14,548 nucleotides of DNA from JAAEQD01 sp964521815 (GTDB lineage Bacteria; Zixibacteria; MSB-5A5; UBA10806; 4484-95). The stretch is taken from positions 1-14,548 of the forward strand of contig CAZFSN010000063.1 of the NCBI GenBank assembly GCA_964521815.1, given 5' to 3'. The stretch's first letter is position 1. Every line of letters starts with the position of its first letter. Below, in pieces: positions 6,330-12,716 of the stretch. The notes beneath the pieces were generated by a model, which did no database searches, was not told the DNA's origin, and was given only the letters and a program-made list of their open reading frames with translations. The position numbers and the translations under genes are program-made.

Positions 6330-8612
6330 TTAATCCGTCTGTTGACTCAAGACATCCAGAATTCTCCGTGCCTGCGTAAAATCCGGTTTTAATTGAAGAG
6401 CTTTCTCCAGCATCATTCGGGTTTTGCTATAATCGCCTATCTTGCCAAGAGTGAGCGCGTAATTGTAGTAATAAACCGCCTGGCTGCTATCCAGTTCAAT
6501 TGCCTTATTGAACTCAGCCTCGGCCTTACGATAATCTTTCAGGCCGTCATAGGCTAAGGCCAGGTTAACTCTGGCGTCCGGATCATCGGGTAGAAAGCCG
6601 ACCGCCCGTAAAAAGCATCCGAGAGCCTGGCTGAGATCACCCTGCCGGGCGGCGATCAGGCCGAGTTGATAATAGCTTTTACCCTGGATTTTAGATGGAT
6701 TATAGCCATAAGGCAAGGCGGCTGAATATATCTCAGATAAATCATATTCTGAAACTATATCTTTATTGCCATGCGAAATCACATAATTAAATTCCGTTTC
6801 CGCAGATTTGACATTATCGATTTGCATCAAGTACATGCCAAAATAATATCTGGCGGCCGGATTAGTCGGAAATTCACGTCTGAAATCGTTTACCGCCTGG
6901 TAAACCATCACCGTATCGTTTTCAGCGAAAGCGGCTAATATTCTGTTGATATAGGCATCCTTGAAATTCGGGAATTTGGCTACCGATGAATCAGCCATAG
7001 CGAATGCCCGGCGATAATCTCCCGATAAACGGGCCAGCATCGATAAATCATTATAGGCTTTGCCTGATGGCCCGCAGTTTCTAATTTCCTCTTCAAAATA
7101 GCTTCTGGCGGATGATGTATCGCCATCATAAAGCGCGATCACTCCCAGATTGAGGCAAGCATTAGGCACGCAATGGCCCTGACTTAAAGCTGTCTCATAT
7201 TGCGTTCTGGCCGACCGGTAATCGCCCTTTTTCATGAACATATTGCCCAGCGAATAGTTAGCCATCGCCATAGACCTGTCGTGATGATCGTAGAAATTGG
7301 TCCAGGCGAAAAGACCAACCAGCAGGGTGGAGGTAGTCAGGATTATCACTTTCCTAAAATTTCCGTTAATCCAGCCCTTATAAATTTCATACAGCGTAAA
7401 ACCGGCGGTGATGCTCAAAAGCGGCACGACAGGAATGCGAAACCGCCCGGTGACGAAAAAAGCGATCACGGTGAACATATAACCGAAAATAACAATCGGG
7501 AAAATCCAGAAGCGGCGATCTTTGAAAAAGCATAAAATCCCTCCAATAAAACCCAACGGTGAGATTATAGCGAACAGAAACATCGGAATAAATGACATGC
7601 CGATATAGTCTGTTAAAAAATACAAATTATTGTTATTGGAAATCTCGAAGTAGTTCCAGAACAGGTATAATTTTTTCACCATTAGTTTTGCAAAATCAAT
7701 CGGTCTGGCGAAGATATAGGCATATGATTTATGGTAATAATAAGCCGACACTTCCGATGGTTTAATCGAACCGATTTCTTTGCCGGTATTATTGGCGGCC
7801 TCGAATTCGGCATCCGAGTATTGCCAGGTATTGCCAAAACCGGGGAGAAGGGCCGTGAATCCATCAGCTTGCTCATTGTTGCCGATATAGAAATTAATCC
7901 CGCCCTGGCTGGAAATTAAAACATTATCGCCGCCGACAATGATATTTCGCGCCGTTACGGGAAGTATCAAAATCGACGCCCCGATTATAAGCAATAAGCT
8001 GTGTGTAAGCTTGTGTTTCAGGTTGCTGTCGATTAAGAATATCCAGACGCAGACTAATGGAATGACCGCTAAAATATTTGGTCTTGTAATAGCGAATAAA
8101 CCGGCTATCAGTCCGGCCGCGAAATAGAGTTTCGATTTATTTTTTTCTTGAGCCAGAATCAATAAATATATAAATAACAGCATGAATAAGACAGTCAGAA
8201 AATCCAATAAAAGCTGGGATTCGAAATAAATCAGTACGCCGTTAATGGCCGTAAGTACTGCCGCGAAATAGCCGACGAACCTTGAAAAATATTTTCTGGC
8301 TATGATAAATACGAGCGGCACCGATAGAACGCCGATTAGATGCTGAAGCAGAATTACAGCACTAAAATTAACTCCGCATATTGAATAAATTAAGCCAAGA
8401 AAAAACGGATATAAGGGCGCCCGAAAATATGGTCCTCCGCCGAGTATATCACCCGAGGCGATCTGCTGAGCCCAGATATGATGGTAGAGCGCGTCGATTG
8501 TCGGTGTGTCCCAACCGGGCCAATTTGATTTCAGCGCAATCATAAAAATTACTCTTAAAATCAGCCCCAGGGCTGTAATCGCGCCGATAATTGTTAATTC
8601 TTTGCCTTTCAT
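6330..8612 (-). CDS. GT-C (PMT/ArnT-like) membrane glycosyltransferase fused to C-terminal TPR repeats
   Basis: A 760-residue protein in two parts. Residues 1 to about 440 form a polytopic GT-C-type module (glycosyltransferase family 39-like). Helix 1 is near 6-26. The first periplasmic loop holds WDTPTIDALYHH (Asp35, Asp40 candidates for the catalytic acid). GGPYFRAPLYPFFLGLIY lies at 59-76, TRPN at 176-179, RNIIVGG from 222 and GRFRIPVVPLL from 389. Such enzymes transfer a sugar from a polyprenyl-phosphate donor on the outer face of the inner membrane. Residues from about 447 to the end are tetratricopeptide repeats, clearest in the last three units (YYQLGLIAARQGD; ARVNLALAYDGLKDY; YYNYALTLGKIGDY), probably periplasmic and protein-binding. 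The acceptor is unknown. ATG 8612 has no SD site, though it sits at the expected distance from helix 1. Neighbouring secreted proteins make protein O-glycosylation one possible role, on position alone. Confidence 0.83.
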   Translation of the reverse strand: MKGKELTIIGAITALGLILRVIFMIALKSNWPGWDTPTIDALYHHIWAQQIASGDILGGGPYFRAPLYPFFLGLIYSICGVNFSAVILLQHLIGVLSVPLVFIIARKYFSRFVGYFAAVLTAINGVLIYFESQLLLDFLTVLFMLLFIYLLILAQEKNKSKLYFAAGLIAGLFAITRPNILAVIPLVCVWIFLIDSNLKHKLTHSLLLIIGASILILPVTARNIIVGGDNVLISSQGGINFYIGNNEQADGFTALLPGFGNTWQYSDAEFEAANNTGKEIGSIKPSEVSAYYYHKSYAYIFARPIDFAKLMVKKLYLFWNYFEISNNNNLYFLTDYIGMSFIPMFLFAIISPLGFIGGILCFFKDRRFWIFPIVIFGYMFTVIAFFVTGRFRIPVVPLLSITAGFTLYEIYKGWINGNFRKVIILTTSTLLVGLFAWTNFYDHHDRSMAMANYSLGNMFMKKGDYRSARTQYETALSQGHCVPNACLNLGVIALYDGDTSSARSYFEEEIRNCGPSGKAYNDLSMLARLSGDYRRAFAMADSSVAKFPNFKDAYINRILAAFAENDTVMVYQAVNDFRREFPTNPAARYYFGMYLMQIDNVKSAETEFNYVISHGNKDIVSEYDLSEIYSAALPYGYNPSKIQGKSYYQLGLIAARQGDLSQALGCFLRAVGFLPDDPDARVNLALAYDGLKDYRKAEAEFNKAIELDSSQAVYYYNYALTLGKIGDYSKTRMMLEKALQLKPDFTQARRILDVLSQQTD

Positions 8613-8713
8613 GTATGGATATATATAATAAAAAACCTGAAAAAAGATGCAAAAAAGTTGAAACTTGATTCATGATATCCAAATTTATTATACTTGAAGG
8701 AGTTGAAATTATT

Positions 8714-8797
8714 ATGAAAACCTGCCCGCAACGTCTGTTTTTATTGAGCTTATGTCGAAATAGCCGGTTTTCGTCACAAATATCAGGATTTATTTAA
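8714..8797 (+). CDS. Possible 27-codon small ORF, or decayed signal-peptide start
   Basis: ATG-to-TAA ORF with AAGGAG (8697-8702) 11 nt upstream, and a possible promoter ahead of it (TTGATT 8665-8670, 18-nt spacer, TATACT 8689-8694). The peptide starts MKTCPQRLFLLSL, like a short basic and hydrophobic signal-peptide beginning. Its first 11 bases equal the start of the peptidase gene at 8929 (ATGAAAACCTG), with GAAG and GAGTT upstream in both. It may be a small peptide gene, a leader ORF, or the stub of a deleted secreted-protein gene. Weakly supported. Confidence 0.25.
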   Translation: MKTCPQRLFLLSLCRNSRFSSQISGFI

Positions 8798-8858
8798 GGT
8801 TTTAATTGAAAACGTCAAACGGCACATATTTTGAATTATAAAGATAATAAAAGGATTT

Positions 8859-8887
8859 TTGCTTGTATTTTAGGAAAATTTTATTAT
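8859..8887 (+). promoter_or_regulatory. Candidate promoter of the secreted peptidase gene
   Basis: TTGCTT (8859-8864), a 17-nt AT-rich spacer and TATTAT (8882-8887) give a fair sigma70-like pair about 40 nt before the start codon. AT-rich flanks make chance matches likely. Confidence 0.3.
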
Positions 8888-8928
8888 TGTTAAATGATGA
8901 ATAAAAAATTAATACGAAGGGAGTTACG

Positions 8929-11900
8929 ATGAAAACCTGGCTATCTGTTATTGCTGTTTGTTTGTTAACAGTTATAGCCTCAGCCGAGGAACCTCTGACT
9001 ATCGGGGTTTTAAGCAATGGCGGCAATTATGTCGTTGATAAATTTATTGTTACGATGTTGCCGGGCACTCAGCCTCTGGAAACCAACCAAACAATCTCCG
9101 GTTTAGCTATGACCGGGCATGATCAAATCGATATGCTATGTTCACAATATGATGTTGTTAAGGTTGAACCCTGGTATCCGCATAAGGTCAGGAACGAAGT
9201 TTTGCGATCGTTAGTCGAGAGGATGTATATCCTAACTGTTGCCCCGGGCTATGATGTCAGGAATATGAAGAATGAATTTCTCAGTTGCGAAGATGTGGAA
9301 TATTCAGATTTCTGGAATATCCCCGAATTGTGCTATATTCCCAACGATCCCGGTATCAGCGGCCAATGGGCTTTAAGCCGCATTGACTGCTTCGGCGCGT
9401 GGGATTTGATCCGCGGCGATACCACCGCTAACGTTGTTATCTCGATCGATGATACGGGGGTTTATTACACTCACCCCGATTTACAGGCTAATATGTGGAT
9501 TAATGAACTCGAAGATATTAATCACAACGGGATTTTCGATAATTTCCCGGAAAGCCAGGGCGGCGATTTAAATAACCAGGATGATGATGGCAATGGCTAT
9601 CCGGATGATGTCGTTGGTTATGATTTAGGGTGTAATGATCCTAATCCCGCGGAAGACGTGCCAACGCATGGTACCCATGTAGCGGGTTGCGCATCCGAAG
9701 TGGCCGATAACGGTATAGGCGGCGCCGGCCCGGGATATGCCGCGAAAATTCAGGCCGCGAAAATTACTGACGCGGGTGGTATACTGCGTCAAGGCTACCA
9801 GGCGATGATTTATGCCGCCGACAACGGTGCTGATATCATTAACTGTTCCTGGGGTTCGCCTTCTTATAGCGGCGGCGAGCAGAATATAGTAAATTATGTG
9901 TATTCGGTAGGAACGCTTCTCGTATGCGCCGCCGGCAATGATGATTATCAGAATCCGCCATTTAACAATTATCCTTCGGCCTATAATCATGTGCTGGCAG
10001 TAGCCTCAACTGACCCCAATGATCACCTTTCAAGTTTTTCTAACTATAATTCCTGGGTAGATATTTGCGCTCCCGGGTCGAATATTTATGCCACCTGGTC
10101 TACCGGTTCTTACATAAATTTATCGGGAACTTCGATGGCATCGCCAATAACCGCCGGAGTTGCTGCCTTAATCAAAGCCCAAAACCCGAATTACTCGGCC
10201 GATCAATTAGCCAATGCTATAATAGGAGCGGCCGATGATATTTACGACCTCAATCCCGGTTATCCTGATGGTTGGCTGGGATCAGGACGTATCAACGCTC
10301 ACGCGGCGTTGGGCGCCTCATCATTCCCTAACATTCGCCTTCTGGCACAGGGTGTCAACCAAATCACCGACGATGGGGATGGGGTTATTAATCCGGGCGA
10401 AACTGTTGAGTTGATTGTAGTATTGGAAAATCTCTGGCAGGATGCCAACAACACGGTTCTGACTTTAAGGGCGCCGCAGGGCATAACGGTTACCGATTCG
10501 GTCACGAATCTTGGTACGTTCCCCGGTAGCGGCGAGCAGATGGATAATTTCACAGATCCTTTCAGGCTCACTTACAATCTGGATTGTATTCCTAAAGATT
10601 ATGAGCTTACCCTGGTTATCAGCGCGGATGGCCCATACAACATTGAAGAACCGATTACGGTTTCCGTCAGTCTTTCCCAGGCTCATTTCCCGATTAGTTT
10701 GCCCGATGCTATCGAATCGCATCCTTTAATTTGTGATCTTGACGGCGATGGTCAAATGGAGATTGTAGTCGGGTGCAATGATAACAAGGTATATGCTATT
10801 GAGACGGATGGCTCGATATCGCCCGGATGGCCATATGAATCGGATGCCGATTTTTCGACCGGCCCGGCTGTCGGCGATCTCGACAATGACGGCGATTTTG
10901 AGGTTGTTATTACGACTAAAACCGGTAAGTTGGTCGCGCTGGATCATCAGGGCAACGTCTTATCCGGTTTCCCGATTGTCACCGGCGGATCGCTGTTTTC
11001 CACGCCGGTTTTGGCCGATCTTGATAATGACGGCGATCTGGAAATAATTCAAGCGAACTATCAAACAAAACATATCGATATTTATAATCATGACGGTTCG
11101 GTTTTTGGCGATTGGCCGTTTATTTCATCGATGGCCTGGTACGGAAGTCCGGCTGTCGGCGATATTGACGGCGACGATGAATTGGAAATCGTAATTGGCG
11201 GTTTTAATGACAGCCTGCATGTGTTCAATCCGGACAAGACAGAAGTGCCCGGTTTTCCGATAGGACTCGATGATCGCGTTTGGGTATCGCCGGCAATCGG
11301 CAATATCGATCCGAGCGATGTCGAACCGGAAATTGTGGTGAGTACTCAAAGCGGCAAGGTGTATCTGGTGAATCATGATGGTACGATTGCCCCCAACTGG
11401 CCGATTGATCTTGGCGTTAATTTGAAATCATCACCGTCTCTGGGCGATCTGGATGGCGACGGTTCGCCTGAAATAGTGTTTGGCGCCAACAATTCGAACC
11501 TCTATGCTTACGATTCTGACGCCAGTCTTTTAAGCGGTTTCCCGGTGACACTTGAAGCGGGCATTAACGCGTCAGCGTCTATCGGCGATATTTCCGGCGA
11601 TGGCGTTCCGGATATCATAATCGCCAATGGTTCGACTTCATCATATATTTACGCTTTCGATGCGACCGGCCAAACGCTTCGGAATTTCCCGATCCCTACG
11701 CCGATCATCGGTCAAATCGTTGCCTCACCGGCAATTTGGGACTTGGATCATGACGGCGATATCGAGATTGTCGTTTGTATGCAAAACAGCGGCATAAATC
11801 TCGATGTCATCGATTATAAACCTCACGCGTCGGTTTCGAATATCGAATGGTCGGCGTTTGGTAATGATAAATATCGCTCTAAGAATTATGACGCGCTTGG

Positions 11901-12216
11901 TCCGGTTTCGATTGAAGATAATGGAAATTCATTGCCGCTGATTTATGGATTAAAACAGAATTATCCAAATCCATTTAACAGCCATACGGTAATAAGTTAT
12001 ACGCTTGATAATCCAGCCGAAATTTCCCTGGAAATTTATGATCTGCTTGGTCGGTTAATAGGGACACTGGATTCCGGAGTAAAATCAGCAGGTACTCATA
12101 ATATCGTTTGGGATGGTACTAATGAGAGCGGTCAACAGGTAGCTTCCGGGGTTTATTTCTATAAACTTAAAGCCGGAGATAAGACATCGGTAAAGAAAAT
12201 GACTTATCTTAGATAG
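8929..12216 (+). CDS. Secreted subtilisin-like (S8) peptidase with beta-propeller and YPNPFN C-terminal domain
   Basis: A 1095-residue secreted serine endopeptidase. A signal peptide covers residues 1-19 (MKTWLSVIAVCLL...ASA|E). A prodomain-like stretch runs to about 140. The S8 catalytic domain spans about 145-460 with Asp175 (DDTGVYYTHPDL), His247 (HGTHVAG), oxyanion Asn337 (AAGN) and Ser402 (GTSMASP); all are present, so it should be active. An Ig-like domain follows (about 465-585, with DDGDGVINPGETVEL from 481). About eight FG-GAP/VCBS-like blades come next (600-950), each with a DxDxDG-type calcium loop; the fifth (NIDPSDVEPEIVV) is degenerate. NYPNPFN (1011-1017) opens the final beta-sandwich, like the type A sorting or FlgD-Ig-like domains of FCB secreted proteins, probably for export or surface attachment. 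ATG 8929 has AAGGGAG (8917-8923) 5 nt upstream. The gene stands alone between a promoter-like region and a hairpin. Confidence 0.92.
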   Translation: MKTWLSVIAVCLLTVIASAEEPLTIGVLSNGGNYVVDKFIVTMLPGTQPLETNQTISGLAMTGHDQIDMLCSQYDVVKVEPWYPHKVRNEVLRSLVERMYILTVAPGYDVRNMKNEFLSCEDVEYSDFWNIPELCYIPNDPGISGQWALSRIDCFGAWDLIRGDTTANVVISIDDTGVYYTHPDLQANMWINELEDINHNGIFDNFPESQGGDLNNQDDDGNGYPDDVVGYDLGCNDPNPAEDVPTHGTHVAGCASEVADNGIGGAGPGYAAKIQAAKITDAGGILRQGYQAMIYAADNGADIINCSWGSPSYSGGEQNIVNYVYSVGTLLVCAAGNDDYQNPPFNNYPSAYNHVLAVASTDPNDHLSSFSNYNSWVDICAPGSNIYATWSTGSYINLSGTSMASPITAGVAALIKAQNPNYSADQLANAIIGAADDIYDLNPGYPDGWLGSGRINAHAALGASSFPNIRLLAQGVNQITDDGDGVINPGETVELIVVLENLWQDANNTVLTLRAPQGITVTDSVTNLGTFPGSGEQMDNFTDPFRLTYNLDCIPKDYELTLVISADGPYNIEEPITVSVSLSQAHFPISLPDAIESHPLICDLDGDGQMEIVVGCNDNKVYAIETDGSISPGWPYESDADFSTGPAVGDLDNDGDFEVVITTKTGKLVALDHQGNVLSGFPIVTGGSLFSTPVLADLDNDGDLEIIQANYQTKHIDIYNHDGSVFGDWPFISSMAWYGSPAVGDIDGDDELEIVIGGFNDSLHVFNPDKTEVPGFPIGLDDRVWVSPAIGNIDPSDVEPEIVVSTQSGKVYLVNHDGTIAPNWPIDLGVNLKSSPSLGDLDGDGSPEIVFGANNSNLYAYDSDASLLSGFPVTLEAGINASASIGDISGDGVPDIIIANGSTSSYIYAFDATGQTLRNFPIPTPIIGQIVASPAIWDLDHDGDIEIVVCMQNSGINLDVIDYKPHASVSNIEWSAFGNDKYRSKNYDALGPVSIEDNGNSLPLIYGLKQNYPNPFNSHTVISYTLDNPAEISLEIYDLLGRLIGTLDSGVKSAGTHNIVWDGTNESGQQVASGVYFYKLKAGDKTSVKKMTYLR

Positions 12217-12228
12217 TTTTTGATATTT

Positions 12229-12256
12229 AACCCGCCGGTTTGGCTGCCGGCGGGTT
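12229..12256 (+). terminator. GC-rich hairpin terminating the peptidase gene
   Basis: AACCCGCCGG (12229-12238) pairs perfectly over 10 bp with CCGGCGGGTT (12247-12256) across an 8-nt loop, 12 nt after the peptidase stop. No long T-run follows, so termination may rely on stem strength. The stem is symmetric and could act on either strand. Confidence 0.7.
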
Positions 12257-12355
12257 CATAATTTAAGACAAGCAAGTTGAATTTTAAGAATCGCTTATAA
12301 GAGGTTTAAATAGATTCGGAAAGATGGCAATCAAGCATTATTTTTAAGAAATTTT

Positions 12356-12530
12356 ATCAGGCAGGGAATTTGCTTTAATAGTAATTGTATAAATGAATGA
12401 GGATTCAGGCCATATGGCCTGATTAAGATTGTCAGAGCAGTCCTTTATTGTTTTTGCTTGACTTTTAGTCAATTCTTCTTACATTTAAAATGACTGCCTG
12501 ATCTGGTATTTATGCTGGTAGATGTAAGAA
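12356..12530. repeat. Cluster of nested inverted repeats
   Basis: ATCAGGCAG (12356-12364) is complementary to CTGCCTGAT (12494-12502). GCAGTC (12437-12442) is complementary to GACTGC (12492-12497) and competes with the first pair. TTGAC/GTCAA (12458-12462, 12468-12472) forms a short hairpin. TTCTTACAT (12476-12484) is complementary to ATGTAAGAA (12522-12530). The mutually exclusive pairings suggest a structured or switching RNA, or the debris of a mobile element. No transposase remnant is visible. Confidence 0.4.
12405..12422. promoter_or_regulatory. Perfect 18-bp palindrome
   Basis: TCAGGCCATATGGCCTGA reads the same on both strands without a loop. Such a site suits a dimeric DNA-binding protein. 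It lies inside the inverted-repeat cluster, nearly 300 nt before the next gene, so its target is unclear. Confidence 0.4.
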
Positions 12531-12588
12531 AATGGGGCGTCCGCCAATAATAATATCGGCAGCAGGGAAATTTGGTGTGGATAAGTAT

Positions 12589-12660
12589 ATGAATTTAAAG
12601 CGATTAAGAACGAAATTTAAATGGTGGTTATGTCCGCCTGACTTGAAGGAGGTGACTTAG
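12589..12660 (+). CDS. Possible 23-codon leader ORF carrying a perfect SD sequence
   Basis: ATG-to-TAG ORF beginning MNLKRLRTKFKWWL, a basic, Trp-containing peptide. Its last codons contain AAGGAGGTGA (12646-12655), a 10-base perfect complement of the 16S rRNA 3' end. No start codon opens a real gene from that site. The stop codon lies in the right arm of a CGCCT/AGGCG stem (12635-12639, 12659-12663), and T6 follows at 12672-12677. The ORF's own SD (GGTGTGG, 12574-12580) is poor. It may be a regulatory leader of the following secreted-protein gene or a chance frame. Confidence 0.3.
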   Translation: MNLKRLRTKFKWWLCPPDLKEVT

Positions 12661-12677
12661 GCGAATAATAATTTTTT
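12635..12677 (+). promoter_or_regulatory. SD-presenting hairpin followed by T-run (attenuator-like)
   Basis: A 5-bp stem CGCCT/AGGCG encloses a 19-nt loop containing AAGGAGGTGA between two copies of GACTT. An A/T-rich linker and six Ts (12672-12677) follow. Ribosomes finishing the small ORF would sit on this hairpin. The layout resembles a translational attenuator or a ribosome-recruiting element, but the stem is short. Confidence 0.3.
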
Positions 12678-12716
12678 AAGATGTTGTAAGTGAATTTTTT
12701 ATGGAGGTTGTTTTTG

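Larger units (their letters stand above)
8613..8928. other. AT-rich divergent promoter region
   Basis: The region separates the minus-strand glycosyltransferase from the + strand peptidase. It is strongly AT-rich. It holds a TATAAT on the minus strand (complement of 8687-8692) about 75 nt before the glycosyltransferase start, a small ORF at 8714-8797, and a -10/-35 pair near 8859-8887 for the peptidase gene. I see no other structure. Confidence 0.5.
12257..12716. other. 460-base non-coding region with dense inverted repeats and a small ORF
   Basis: No ordinary gene is present. From 12356 to 12530 several perfect inverted repeats overlap, listed separately. From 12589 to 12677 a small ORF with an embedded SD-like sequence and a T6 tract precedes the next gene. 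The bases between (12531-12588) and before 12350 show nothing I can name. Confidence 0.5.

Noticed and set aside
7200..7535. 111-codon + strand ORF inside the glycosyltransferase gene
   Set aside because: It is antisense to well-defined transmembrane and TPR coding sequence and its product is polar with no recognisable motif.
9625..9990. 121-codon minus ORF across the protease catalytic region
   Set aside because: The + strand carries the catalytic His and oxyanion Asn motifs here. The minus frame is Arg/Ile-rich antisense noise.
10735..11775. Tandem DNA repeat or CRISPR-like array in the protease gene
   Set aside because: The regular pattern is protein-level: FG-GAP-like DxDxDG blades with diverged codons. 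There are no identical repeats with unique spacers.
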